NCBI GenBank assembly: GCA_001828545.1
Contig: MHYW01000133.1
Coordinates: forward strand, 1 to 13,446
Direction of reading: 5' to 3'
Origin: Planctomycetes bacterium RIFCSPHIGHO2_12_FULL_52_36
Lineage (GTDB): Bacteria; Planctomycetota; Brocadiia; Brocadiales; Bathyanammoxibiaceae
DNA length: 13,446 bases
The notes beneath the pieces are model-generated. The model saw only the letters and a list, made by a program, of their open reading frames with translations, searched no databases and was not told where the DNA came from. Shown here piece after piece: positions 1-7,270 of the stretch. How positions within the stretch are numbered: position 1 is the first letter of the stretch; each line of letters begins with the position of its first letter. A program made the position numbers and the translations under genes.

Positions 1-1735
1 GGTAGGGATACAGTTCCTTGGGGTCACGGTGGCCTTCGCCTGGAGTTTTGGCCTGGGGTTACTATTCTTCTGGGTTGGCAATAAGATAACGAGGCTTAGG
101 GTGAGTCCCGAAGAGGAGGCTAAGGGGCTGAACATCGCAGAGTACGAGGACGTGACCTCCTGGCTGAACTTCGCCAGGATAAGTAAACTCCAGGACCTCA
201 ACGTGATGCTTGAAAAGAGGGTACAGGATAGGACCCAACAACTTGCCCTCGCCAAAAAATATACGGACGGCATCATCAAGGGCATGAGGGAATCACTGAT
301 AGTTACCGATACCCAATGGAACATCAGAGACGTCAACCCCACCCTGGAACTCCTCCTGGGTTACAAGAGGCCAGAACTGCTTGGTAAGCCCGTAAGCACC
401 CTGGTAGACAGAGACGAAGGACTCTTTAAACAACATGCCCTGCAGAAACTCCTGGACGGGGAGGGTATCATCCATGACTACAGCACCAATTTCCTGACCA
501 GAGACAAGCAGCCCGTCCCGGTCCTCTTTACGGGCTCCGTACTAAAGGACGAGGCTGGACGGCCAGTAGGGATGGTAGGCATTGCCAGGGATATGCGGGA
601 GACTGTCCAGCTCATCCAGACGCTCCAGAGGACTAACGCGGAGTTGGGTGCTTCCAACGAGAGATTCCAGACTGTCATGAGGAGTGTAAGGGTGCCTATC
701 GCCACCATAGACATGAAAAGGAACGTCCTTTCAGTAAATTCTGCCTTTGAGGGCCTGATGGGCTGGAGGCAGGAAGAGGTCTCGGGAAGGAACTTTGACG
801 TCTTACTGGGACTGGCAGTAGGGACCCGGGGGTTCACGATAGAGGGGGCAGTGGGGCCACTTCCAATGTCAGCTACGTGGATGGGTAAGGCGGTGATAAT
901 GAACCGTAATGGCAGACAGATTGACGTCTCCTATACGGAGGCCCCCTTAAAGGACTTTAGCGGAAACCCTACGGGCATGGTATGTACCATGGAGGATATC
1001 TCCAGGGAGGCAGAGATAGACCGCATGAAGACGGAGTTTATCTCCACCGTCTCCCACGAACTCCGCACCCCGCTTACCTCCATAAAGGGGTACGTGGACC
1101 TTATCCTGGAGGGGGATACCGGGCCAGTAAACGAGACCCAGAAAGAATTCCTCCAGATAGTGGCCCAGAGCAGTAACAGGCTGACCCAGCTTATTAACGA
1201 CCTGCTGGACGTGGAGAGGATAGAATCAGAGAAGGTCTTCTTCAAGAAAGAACCTGTGAACGTCGTGTTGGTAATCCACCAGGTCCTTCGTACCTTCCAG
1301 AAGGAGATGGAAAAGAAGGGTATCCACCTGAAGACTGGATTTGAAAGGGAGGACCTAGTGGCCGAGGGAGATAGAGGGCGCATAGAGCAGGTATTGGCCA
1401 ACCTGATAAGCAACGCCATTAAGTACAACAGGCCCGCAGGTTGCATAGGGGTATGGGTAAGGCAAGAAAATCACTTCGTACGGATAGACGTAGAAGATAG
1501 CGGCATCGGTATCAGTGAGGAAGACCAGCGGAGACTATTTCAGAAATTCTTCAGGGCAGACACCTCCGTTTGGGGTACCGGGCTCGGCCTGGCTATCGTA
1601 AAATCTATCGTGGAAAAATTGGGCGGGGAAATATGCGTTAAAAGTAAATTAGGGGAAGGTACTACGGTTACCATCCGCCTCCCCCTTTGTGGAAAAGATA
1701 CCCTGGTTTCAAAAGGAGTAGTCAATAACCCATGA
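1..1735 (+). CDS. Ammonium transporter-histidine kinase fusion (ammonium sensor kinase), 5' truncated
   Basis: The frame is open from base 2, so the gene starts outside the window. The GTG at 29 is only an internal codon. The first ~50 residues match the last transmembrane helix and cytoplasmic tail of Amt ammonium transporters: a hydrophobic stretch, then LRVSPEEEAKGLNI, comparable to the E. coli AmtB tail GLRVPEEQEREGLDV. A coiled-coil linker follows (about residues 60-85 from base 2), then two PAS-type domains (about 85-205 and 215-335). The kinase core has the H-box SHELRTP (phospho-acceptor His encoded at 1055-1057), the N-box NLISNAIKYN, DSGIGI and GTGLGLAI. Known relatives (Ks-Amt5) sense ammonium with the Amt pore and signal by autophosphorylation, so this is probably an inner-membrane ammonium sensor. 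Whether the missing part still transports cannot be seen. The stop overlaps the next gene's ATG by 4 nt, implying coupled translation with its likely partner. Confidence 0.88.
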   Translation, partial: VGIQFLGVTVAFAWSFGLGLLFFWVGNKITRLRVSPEEEAKGLNIAEYEDVTSWLNFARISKLQDLNVMLEKRVQDRTQQLALAKKYTDGIIKGMRESLIVTDTQWNIRDVNPTLELLLGYKRPELLGKPVSTLVDRDEGLFKQHALQKLLDGEGIIHDYSTNFLTRDKQPVPVLFTGSVLKDEAGRPVGMVGIARDMRETVQLIQTLQRTNAELGASNERFQTVMRSVRVPIATIDMKRNVLSVNSAFEGLMGWRQEEVSGRNFDVLLGLAVGTRGFTIEGAVGPLPMSATWMGKAVIMNRNGRQIDVSYTEAPLKDFSGNPTGMVCTMEDISREAEIDRMKTEFISTVSHELRTPLTSIKGYVDLILEGDTGPVNETQKEFLQIVAQSSNRLTQLINDLLDVERIESEKVFFKKEPVNVVLVIHQVLRTFQKEMEKKGIHLKTGFEREDLVAEGDRGRIEQVLANLISNAIKYNRPAGCIGVWVRQENHFVRIDVEDSGIGISEEDQRRLFQKFFRADTSVWGTGLGLAIVKSIVEKLGGEICVKSKLGEGTTVTIRLPLCGKDTLVSKGVVNNP

Positions 1736-2115
1736 CTGAGGTCAAAAAGATAGTGCAGGTGCTCCTGGTAGAGGACGACCCCTCAGTAGCCAGGCTAGTG
1801 CAGTTCAAGCTGGAAAAGAATGGCTTCCTGGTTACCATAAAGGATAGGGGTAGTGAGGCCATACGCTGGCTATCCAGCAACAAGCCCTCTCTAGTCCTCC
1901 TGGACCTCATGCTCCCGGATATAAGCGGTTACCAGGTACTGGAACATGTAAAGGGCAACCCTGCCCTGAAAGATATACCAGTAATAGTCTTGAGTTCCAG
2001 GGGACAAAAGGACGAGATAGACAAATGTCTTGCCCTGGGCGCCAGGGAACATATACTTAAACCCTTTAACCCTACGGAATTGTTGGACAAGATAATCTCT
2101 ATCCTAGGAGAGTAG
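1732..2115 (+). CDS. Single-domain response regulator (CheY-like receiver)
   Basis: This 127-residue protein is one receiver domain with no output domain. It has the acidic pocket E14-D15-D16, phospho-acceptor D58 in LLDLMLPD, the switch residue S88 after a hydrophobic strand, and K110 in the conserved KPF. Its ATG overlaps the kinase stop in an ATGA junction, which suggests translational coupling. The nearest purine-rich match (AAAAGGAG) lies about 13 nt upstream, far for a normal ribosome site. It probably takes phosphate from the Amt-linked kinase and acts by protein-protein contact or as a relay intermediate. No effector can be named from the sequence. Confidence 0.92.
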   Translation: MTEVKKIVQVLLVEDDPSVARLVQFKLEKNGFLVTIKDRGSEAIRWLSSNKPSLVLLDLMLPDISGYQVLEHVKGNPALKDIPVIVLSSRGQKDEIDKCLALGAREHILKPFNPTELLDKIISILGE

Positions 2116-2139
2116 GGGCGACCGGCGTGTCGCCCCTAC
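2112..2139. repeat. GTAGGGGC-family palindrome, copy 1
   Basis: There are perfect 11-bp arms, GTAGGGGCGAC at 2112-2122 and its reverse complement at 2129-2139, around a 6-nt loop. It overlaps the stop of the receiver gene and ends 11 nt before the next ATG. It resembles the elements at 3281-3318 and 12811-12838. No T-run follows, so it is more likely a REP-like repeat or mRNA hairpin than a terminator. Confidence 0.8.
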
Positions 2140-2150
2140 AAGGGAAAACC

Positions 2151-3278
2151 ATGCCTAAACGTGTCCTTATAGTTGACGATGACCCATCAATCCTGAACCT
2201 CCTGGAGAACTGTTTGTGTAAGAAGTACCTTGTAAGCCTGGCCAGAGACGGGGAGGAGGCCCTCAAAAAGGCCCTGGAGACCTGGCCAGACCTGGTCATC
2301 ACCGATGTGATGATGCCAAAGAAGAACGGCTTTGAGTTATGCAACGAACTCAGGTTCCATTCTCAGCTATGCGACGTGCCCATAATAATGCTTACTGCCC
2401 TGGGCAGGGACGAAGACAAGCTCCAGGGCTTCCGCATGGGGGCCGATGACTTCGTAGTGAAACCCTTCTCCCCAGCCGACCTGAAGGAGCGTGTAGACCG
2501 TCTCCTGGAGAGGACCACCAGGGCCAGAGAGGCGAAGGCCCCATCGGGAGCGGCCTTGCCGCCGTGGGAGGCCCACGTGGAGATACCCAGGGGGCGTATA
2601 TCTACGGGGATAAAAAAGGTGGACACCCTCCTTGGGGGAGGTCTGCCCATAAGTTCAAACATCCTCCTTATCGGACCCATGGGGTCAGGCAAGTCCTCCT
2701 TCTGCAGGAGCTTTATTGTGGAAGGTCTGAGGGGCTACGAGCCCTCCCTCTTTGTGGTGGTGGATGATAACCCTGCCCTTGTAAAGGAAAAAATGAATAA
2801 CCTCCTGGCAAGACCACCTCTAGACTTCTATGAGACCAACAGGCTCCTGGCCCTGGTGGACGCCAGTTCCTGGGCCTCGGGATTAGAAAGGATACCTGGG
2901 GGGCAGACACTTGATAGTTTTCAGGAGATTAATCACCTGGCCAGGGCCATTGCCGATGCGGGTCTGGAGCTTGGACAGAACCCCATTGCCAAGCGGGGGG
3001 GGAGGAGGGTAATTGACTCCATCTCTTCCCTCTTTGCCCATTTTGAACTGGCCGTCATCCAGGGCTTCCTCTCCAACCTCATCAGGGCCTCTACTACCCA
3101 TGGAGGTGTCACCACTGTACTCACCCTGGAAGAAGGCATAGTGGAGGAAAAACTCATCAACAACGTAGAGTACTTCTTTGATGGCGTCTTTGAGACCAGG
3201 AAGGAGGGCGGCAACCTGCTCCTACGGGTAGCCAGCATGAAGTGGTTCCAGGTATCGGACCAGTGGATTAGACTTTAG
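2151..3278 (+). CDS. Response regulator fused to a KaiC/RecA-like ATPase
   Basis: 375 residues from the ATG at 2151, which I prefer to the GTG at 2127 because the latter lies inside a palindromic repeat and adds eight residues before the first receiver strand. Residues 1-120 are a receiver: D9-D11 acidic cluster, acceptor D52 in ITDVMMP, T82 and K104. A linker (about 121-150) leads to a KaiC-like P-loop domain. This begins STGIKKVDTLLGGGLP and has Walker A GPMGSGKS at 175-182 and a Walker B-like strand ending in VIDSIS. Its C-terminal strands resemble KaiC-family proteins (NVEYFFDGVFE, then LRVASMKW). KaiC proteins usually have two glutamates after the strand following Walker A; here the equivalent reads VVVDDNP. 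Phosphorylation probably controls ATP binding, assembly or partner contact. It follows the single receiver by 35 nt and is probably in the same operon. No DNA-binding domain is visible. Confidence 0.88.
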   Translation: MPKRVLIVDDDPSILNLLENCLCKKYLVSLARDGEEALKKALETWPDLVITDVMMPKKNGFELCNELRFHSQLCDVPIIMLTALGRDEDKLQGFRMGADDFVVKPFSPADLKERVDRLLERTTRAREAKAPSGAALPPWEAHVEIPRGRISTGIKKVDTLLGGGLPISSNILLIGPMGSGKSSFCRSFIVEGLRGYEPSLFVVVDDNPALVKEKMNNLLARPPLDFYETNRLLALVDASSWASGLERIPGGQTLDSFQEINHLARAIADAGLELGQNPIAKRGGRRVIDSISSLFAHFELAVIQGFLSNLIRASTTHGGVTTVLTLEEGIVEEKLINNVEYFFDGVFETRKEGGNLLLRVASMKWFQVSDQWIRL

Positions 3279-3280
3279 GT

Positions 3281-3318
3281 GTAGGGGCGAGCCGCCTAAG
3301 GCTGACAGTCGTCCCTAC
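3281..3318. repeat. GTAGGGGC-family palindrome, copy 2, in a convergent gap
   Basis: GTAGGGGCGA at 3281-3290 faces TCGTCCCTAC at 3309-3318, complementary apart from one mismatch or G-U pair. The centre holds a smaller GCC-TAA-GGC palindrome at 3294-3302. It fills nearly all of the 42-bp gap between the stops of the RR-ATPase gene and the opposing rrf2-type gene, so it could act as a bidirectional transcription end, although no T-tract is obvious. Confidence 0.65.
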
Positions 3319-3320
3319 CC

Positions 3321-3773
3321 TTAGGGTACTAAGGCCGGGGGCAGGGCGTGTTCTTGTATCTTTCTTACGCGTTTACACAGGTCGGCCAGGGTAGTCTCGT
3401 CCAGTACCCTGGCTATGGCGTTGCGGACGTCCTCCATGACGCTCTTGATGGCGCACGTGGTCTCCTCTGCACACCGCTCATACTCTACAAGGCTGACACA
3501 GCTCATGGGGGCCAGTGTGCCATCCAGTGCCCTGACGACCTCCCCCATGGTAATTTTTTCTGGCGGCCTTGCCAGGGCGTAACCCCCCTTTAGCCCCATC
3601 TTACTGTAGAGGACACCTGCCTTTCTCAGTGTGAGCAGTATATTCTCAAGGAATTTGGTGGGCAGTTTCTCCCTGGCGGAGATTTCCTTTATCTGCGCCG
3701 AATCGTTGGGGTGGTTAAGGGCCAAATAGATGAGGGCCCTTAAGGCATAGTCACTCTTTTTGGAAAGCTTCAT
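3321..3773 (-). CDS. Rrf2-family transcriptional regulator with likely Fe-S cluster
   Basis: 150 residues, normal for the family. The N-terminus (MKLSKKSDYALRALIYLA, then the helix containing LPTKFLENILLTLRKAGVL) is the classic Rrf2 winged helix-turn-helix. The wing GLKGGYALARPPEKITMGEV follows. Three cysteines, C92, C101 and C107, fall in the region where IscR, NsrR and RsrR relatives bind a [2Fe-2S] or [4Fe-4S] cluster. The protein is therefore probably a DNA-binding sensor of iron-sulfur status, redox or nitric oxide. The target cannot be deduced; self-control is usual for the family. It is convergent with the signalling block and has its own strong promoter about 40 bp upstream. A ribosome site before the ATG is weak (GGGAC). 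Confidence 0.93.
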   Translation of the reverse strand: MKLSKKSDYALRALIYLALNHPNDSAQIKEISAREKLPTKFLENILLTLRKAGVLYSKMGLKGGYALARPPEKITMGEVVRALDGTLAPMSCVSLVEYERCAEETTCAIKSVMEDVRNAIARVLDETTLADLCKRVRKIQEHALPPALVP

Positions 3774-3812
3774 ATAGTCCCATTAAAAGTCTATAGAACT
3801 TACATAAATTAA

Positions 3813-3840
3813 ATTATAACTGCAAGCTGGCTGTTGTCAA
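3813..3840 (-). promoter_or_regulatory. Sigma70-type promoter of the Rrf2-family gene
   Basis: On the minus strand TTGACA (3840-3835) and TATAAT (3818-3813) are both perfect consensus hexamers separated by 16 bp. Transcription would start near 3806, giving a leader of about 32 nt. Such a strong promoter suits a self-repressed regulator, and any operator probably overlaps the AT-rich stretch 3790-3812. Confidence 0.8.
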
Positions 3841-3854
3841 CCCCGTACCTTGGA

Positions 3855-3903
3855 GCTAGGGGCCAGAGGCTAGGGATTAGGGGCTAGAATTAAGAATTCA
3901 GTA
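3855..3903. repeat. Heptad repeat element A (GCTAGGG-type)
   Basis: Seven consecutive 7-bp units in register: GCTAGGG at 3855 and 3869, with variants at 3862, 3876, 3883, 3890 and 3897. The later units drift towards TTCAGTA. Unlike the other three heptad elements, no clear complementary arm follows. It lies directly upstream of the cloverleaf-like element. Confidence 0.7.
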
Positions 3904-3906
3904 GGC

Positions 3907-3968
3907 GGGTAGGTCAAGGCCATGCCTTGACAGAAGATTGCAGGTTAGGGTGTGACCCTGACCTACCC
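3907..3968. repeat. Nested palindrome, cloverleaf-like
   Basis: An outer perfect 10-bp stem pairs GGGTAGGTCA (3907-3916) with its complement (3959-3968). Inside are two further hairpins: GTCAAGGC (3913-3920) with its perfect complement at 3924-3931, and GGTTAGGGT (3943-3951) with ACCCTGACC (3955-3963), the latter with one mismatch. The inner stems share a few bases with the outer stem, so alternative folds compete. It ends 3 bp before the hicA stop and may also mark the end of that transcript. It looks like a mobile palindromic unit, but no transposase is nearby. Confidence 0.7.
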
Positions 3969-3971
3969 TCC

Positions 3972-4169
3972 TTACGATTGTTTCCCTGGTGGAAGTATTT
4001 CTAACCTTTTACAGATTTTTTCCACTAGCCTATTGTCAATCTCAACATGACGAGGAACCGCTTCAACTACACCATTAGCAGGATTTTGATAAAGAGAGTG
4101 CCTTGCCCCCTCTCTCTTAAGAACGCAACCATGAAATCGCAAGTGACGGAGGAATTCGCGTCTTTTCAT
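3972..4169 (-). CDS. hicA: HicA-family toxin (mRNA interferase)
   Basis: 65 residues, typical HicA length. It has the dsRBD-like fold signature: basic N-terminus MKRREFLRHL, then FHGCVLKREGARHSLYQNP, and a C-terminal helix with PRHVEIDNRLVEKICKRL. H24 in the GARHSLY loop occupies the position of the catalytic histidine. HicA proteins cleave mRNA when not bound by HicB. It overlaps the upstream antitoxin by 4 nt, so translation of the two is coupled. The order is antitoxin first, the reverse of the classical hicAB arrangement but common in this family. Confidence 0.88.
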   Translation of the reverse strand: MKRREFLRHLRFHGCVLKREGARHSLYQNPANGVVEAVPRHVEIDNRLVEKICKRLEILPPGKQS

Positions 4170-4381
4170 TCGACAACCAAGGTCTCACGAATTGCGTCAT
4201 CGGGAATACCTCGCACGGCCTCTTCTAACCTGTCCTGAAGTATAAGCTTAATAGCTTCTTTCAAACTCTCGCGACACTCCTCTATTGTTTCACCCTGGCC
4301 ATTTGCCCCAGGGATTTCAGGACAGTACCCGATGTAGTATTTCTCTCCCTTCTCATAAATTGCAGTGAAACGAACTGACAT
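4166..4381 (-). CDS. hicB: HicB-family antitoxin, short form
   Basis: 71 residues with the partial RNase H-like HicB fold: MSVRFTAIYEKGEKYYIGYCPEIPG, then GQGETIEECRESLKEAIKLIL. It is a short HicB type with no recognisable helix-turn-helix or ribbon-helix-helix C-terminal domain, so self-repression of the operon may be absent or use another factor. It probably binds and neutralises the overlapping HicA. A good ribosome site AAAGGAG lies 6 nt before the ATG on the minus strand, and a TATAAT box is at 4407-4402. Confidence 0.9.
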   Translation of the reverse strand: MSVRFTAIYEKGEKYYIGYCPEIPGANGQGETIEECRESLKEAIKLILQDRLEEAVRGIPDDAIRETLVVE

Positions 4382-4401
4382 AGATACTCCTTTCTTCTTA
4401 G

Positions 4402-4407
4402 ATTATA
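4402..4407 (-). promoter_or_regulatory. Probable -10 box of hicBA
   Basis: A perfect minus-strand TATAAT lies 21 bp before the hicB ATG. At the right distance upstream there is only an AT-rich stretch and no good -35 match, so the promoter is weak or needs an activator. Confidence 0.45.
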
Positions 4408-4458
4408 CACAGAATTGCTTTTTATATTTTGCTAGTGTAGGTGTAGGAACAAGGATAA

Positions 4459-4479
4459 TACACTACGAGACGTAGTGTA
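4459..4479. repeat. 9-bp perfect inverted repeat upstream of hicB
   Basis: TACACTACG (4459-4467) and its exact reverse complement (4471-4479) flank AGA. It lies about 50-75 bp upstream of the hicB -10 box and about 55 bp upstream of the hpnJ -35 box, with related GTGTAG words at 4435-4445. It could be an operator serving either side or a small structured repeat. No T-run follows, so it is not a terminator. Confidence 0.55.
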
Positions 4480-4531
4480 GTAAAGGATAGGGTTAAAGTC
4501 AAGGCTGTTAGGTTAGAAAAGTACCTTTGGT

Positions 4532-4559
4532 TTGACAAATGGTCTTTTTTTATTAAAAT
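4532..4559 (+). promoter_or_regulatory. Sigma70-type promoter of the hpnJ operon
   Basis: A perfect TTGACA at 4532-4537 is followed after 16 bp by TAAAAT at 4554-4559 (five of six consensus bases). The start would be near 4566, giving a leader of about 105 nt occupied almost entirely by heptad element B, so the leader RNA may be structured. Confidence 0.65.
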
Positions 4560-4567
4560 AGGCCCAA

Positions 4568-4637
4568 ATTCAGAATACAGAAGTCAGCAGTGAAAAATTC
4601 TAAATTCTTTATTCTGAATTCTTTATTCTTTCTTCTC
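4568..4637. repeat. Heptad repeat element B (AATTCTT-type)
   Basis: Ten 7-bp units run in unbroken register. The 5' part has ATTCAGA-like units (4568, 4575, 4582) and, after a divergent unit at 4589, the 3' part has AATTCTT/TATTCTG-like units from 4596 to 4637. The 3' units are roughly the reverse complement of the 5' units, so the element can fold back. It lies between the promoter and the hpnJ start. Confidence 0.75.
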
Positions 4638-4671
4638 AAGCACAAGTTAACTGTAAAGATTGGAGGGGCCT

Positions 4672-6102
4672 TTGAGGGTTGCACTATTAAATCCGCCTTC
4701 TTATGCAGATTTTGACGGCGGGGCAGGTTCTCGCTACCAGGCTACCAGGGAGGTGACCAGCTTCTGGTATCCCACCTGGTTATGCTACCCGGCAGGGATG
4801 ATTGAGGGTAGCAAGGTGATTGACGCCCCGGCAGAACACCTTACTCTGGAGGAGACCCTGGGGCGGCTGAAGGGCTACGACCTGGTGGCAATCTACACCA
4901 GCGCCGCCTCGTTTAACAAGGACGTGCAGACCGCTGGGTCCATAAAGGCACAAAACAGTAAGGCACTTGTTGCCGTGGTAGGTCCCCATCCCAGCGCCGT
5001 ACCTGAGGAGTGCCTTAGGGCCTCAAACCACATAGACTTTGTCTGCCGGAGGGAGTTTGACTACACCATAAAGGAGGTGGCAGAAGGTAAGGGGCTTAAA
5101 GACGTATCAGGCATCAGCTACCGGAAAAATGGGCAGATAATCCATAACCCTGATAGGAAGCCTATAAATGACCTTGACGCCCTCCCCTTCGTGGTGGAGA
5201 CCTACAAGAGGGACTTGAATATCCATAACTATCAAATACCCTACCTCAAGAGGCCCTACGTCTCCATATACACGGGGAGGGGTTGTCCCGCCCAGTGTAT
5301 ATTCTGCCTCTGGCCCCAGACCTTTACCGGGAATACCTACAGGGTGAGGAGTCCTCAGAACGTGGTGGAAGAGGTACAGCTCGCCGTCAAGTATTTCCCG
5401 GAGGCCAATGAGATATTCTTTGACGACGACACCTTTACTGCCAACCGCTCCAGGGTGCACGAGATATGTAAGGGACTGAAGCACCTGGGCATCACATGGT
5501 CTACCACCAGCCGGGTGACTACCGACCCGGAGACCTTAAAGGTGATGAAGGACTCTGGTCTGCGGCTCCTCGTGGTAGGATATGAATCGGGGAGTCAGAA
5601 GATACTGAACAACGTGAAGAAAGGGACCACGCTGGAACAGGCCAGGGAATTTACAAAGAACTGTAAGAAGCTGGGTATACAGATACACGGGGCCTTTATA
5701 CTGGGGCTTCCGGAGGAGACAAAGGAGACCATAGAAGAATCAATCAGGTTTGCCAGGGAGATGAACCCTGACACTATCCAGGTCTCTCTGGCCTCCCCTT
5801 ACCCTGGGACAAAGTTTTATGAGATGTGCCAGGAGAGGGGCTATCTGGTAGAGGAAAATCTGGTGATGGACAGGGGGTATCAGAACTGTTGCGTGCGTTA
5901 TCCCACTCTGAGCCACGAGGAGGTCTTCCGGGCAGTTGAGAGATTCTACAAAAAGTTCTATTACCGCCCCGGGTTCATTTTCAAGATACTTAAAAAGATA
6001 CTCTTTGACAGAGAAGAGAGGAAACGGATCCTCAGGGAAGGCAAGGAGTTCAAGGCGTTCCTGGCCCGCAGGAAGGGACTCGTTAAGGGGAAGAAGTGTT
6101 AA
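4672..6102 (+). CDS. hpnJ: HpnJ, B12-binding-type radical SAM enzyme of hopanoid side-chain synthesis
   Basis: 476 residues from the TTG at 4672. I chose this because GGAGG at 4662-4666 sits 5 nt upstream and the protein then begins MRVALLNPPS, as HpnJ proteins do. The TTG at 4660 would place that ribosome site inside the gene. Residues ~1-150 form a cobalamin-binding-like domain (FDGGAGSRYQ near the start, GPHPSAVPEEC later). The radical SAM core has CPAQCIFC with cysteines 205, 209 and 212, followed by DDDTF and a VGYESGSQ strand. Known HpnJ acts after HpnI and HpnK to turn the amino-sugar into the cyclitol ether of bacteriohopanetetrol. It is the first gene of a unit with an overlapping second radical SAM gene and hpnK. 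Length and motifs are intact. Confidence 0.92.
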   Translation: MRVALLNPPSYADFDGGAGSRYQATREVTSFWYPTWLCYPAGMIEGSKVIDAPAEHLTLEETLGRLKGYDLVAIYTSAASFNKDVQTAGSIKAQNSKALVAVVGPHPSAVPEECLRASNHIDFVCRREFDYTIKEVAEGKGLKDVSGISYRKNGQIIHNPDRKPINDLDALPFVVETYKRDLNIHNYQIPYLKRPYVSIYTGRGCPAQCIFCLWPQTFTGNTYRVRSPQNVVEEVQLAVKYFPEANEIFFDDDTFTANRSRVHEICKGLKHLGITWSTTSRVTTDPETLKVMKDSGLRLLVVGYESGSQKILNNVKKGTTLEQAREFTKNCKKLGIQIHGAFILGLPEETKETIEESIRFAREMNPDTIQVSLASPYPGTKFYEMCQERGYLVEENLVMDRGYQNCCVRYPTLSHEEVFRAVERFYKKFYYRPGFIFKILKKILFDREERKRILREGKEFKAFLARRKGLVKGKKC

Positions 6103-7187
6103 ATGGAACCCTTAGAAAGAATTATGCCCTGTTAAAGGAGGCCATCCTCAACGGCGGGCCCAGCTTCGCAAACTTTGCCCTCACCAACGCCTGTAATGCC
6201 AGATGTGGTTTCTGCACCTTCCCCAGTGTGCCGGTGCAGGATAGGGTGTACGTGGAGGCCCACAGGGCCAAAGAGGCACTGGGCATCCTGTATGACAGGG
6301 GGATATGGTACATCACCTTTGTGGGGGGAGAACCGCTACTCCATCCCCAGGTGTGGGATATCATAGGCCATGCTAATGGCAAGGGCATAGTCTGTATGAT
6401 GTCCACCAATGCCTCCTATCTAAATGAAAATGCGGTAAGAGACATGAAGGAGGCTGGGCTGAGCACCCTCTTCATCTCCATTGATACCCCATCTGCGGAA
6501 GAGCACGAGAGGAACCGTGGGCTGCCAGGGGTCTGTCAGAACATAAAAGAGATGGTCCCCCTGCTGAAACGGGCAGATATCAACTGTATTGCCTCGGTCA
6601 CTATCAGTAAGGTAATCAGGGATTATTTTAAACTCCCCGGCTTCCTCAAGGGACTGGGGTTGGAGAGGATTACCTTTTCCAACCCGATGATACGGTATTC
6701 GGATTCCTACGCTGGCTACAAGGATTCGCCCTTAATAGACTACACGCCTGAGGAGATGGTTCAGGTCTTTCGGGATATAAAGAGGCTGAAGGCAGAATTC
6801 AGGGTGCTTAACCCTATGGCCGCCCTTGATGACATGATAAGGTTCTTCAGCAAAGAGGAGGTGAAATTCCTCTGCCTGGGAGGCTACAAATCCTTCTACG
6901 TGGACTGGAAGCTGGACGTATATCCCTGTCAGACCCTGAACGAGAAGATGGGCACCGTATACGAATTCCCCACGGTGCCATTTAAGAGATTAAACTGCAA
7001 TCTCTGCATAAACGAGTGTTATAGGGAGCCTAGCCTTATGCAATATATCGCCATCTCTATTAGCGACGCATTGGCGGACTTTCGTGGAGGGAGGCCAAAA
7101 GAAGGCCTTGGGAGGCTGTTAGACGGTAATAACCTTATCTCCCTCTGGGCCAGCGCGGAGGAGTGGAGGGCTGGGGGGAGGATTTAG
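6096..7187 (+). CDS. Radical SAM protein with C-terminal cysteine cluster, embedded in the hpn unit
   Basis: 363 residues. The GTG at 6096 overlaps the hpnJ stop by 7 nt and has an AGGGGAAGAA ribosome site, so translation is coupled to hpnJ. The radical SAM motif CNARCGFC (C33, C37, C40) sits right after FALTNA, and FVGGEPLLHP is the typical glycine-rich strand. The last third has separated cysteines (CLGGYKSFYVDW, DVYPC, then CNLCINEC), like a SPASM/twitch auxiliary Fe-S domain. It is not HpnJ, having no B12 domain, and lacks the HpnH N-terminal pattern. Its position suggests a step in hopanoid side-chain modification, but substrate and reaction are unknown. Alternatives are a peptide-modifying or sugar-modifying SPASM enzyme. 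Confidence 0.8.
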   Translation: MLNGTLRKNYALLKEAILNGGPSFANFALTNACNARCGFCTFPSVPVQDRVYVEAHRAKEALGILYDRGIWYITFVGGEPLLHPQVWDIIGHANGKGIVCMMSTNASYLNENAVRDMKEAGLSTLFISIDTPSAEEHERNRGLPGVCQNIKEMVPLLKRADINCIASVTISKVIRDYFKLPGFLKGLGLERITFSNPMIRYSDSYAGYKDSPLIDYTPEEMVQVFRDIKRLKAEFRVLNPMAALDDMIRFFSKEEVKFLCLGGYKSFYVDWKLDVYPCQTLNEKMGTVYEFPTVPFKRLNCNLCINECYREPSLMQYIAISISDALADFRGGRPKEGLGRLLDGNNLISLWASAEEWRAGGRI

Positions 7188-7193
7188 GGGATA

Positions 7194-7268
<75 letters not shown>

Positions 7269-7270
7269 TT

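Noticed and set aside
2127..2150. GTG start giving eight more residues to the receiver-ATPase
   Set aside because: It lies inside the GTAGGGGC palindrome, and receiver domains begin right at MPKRVLIVDDD from the ATG at 2151.
4660..4671. TTG start at 4660 for hpnJ
   Set aside because: The GGAGG site at 4662-4666 would be inside the gene; it is well placed for the TTG at 4672.
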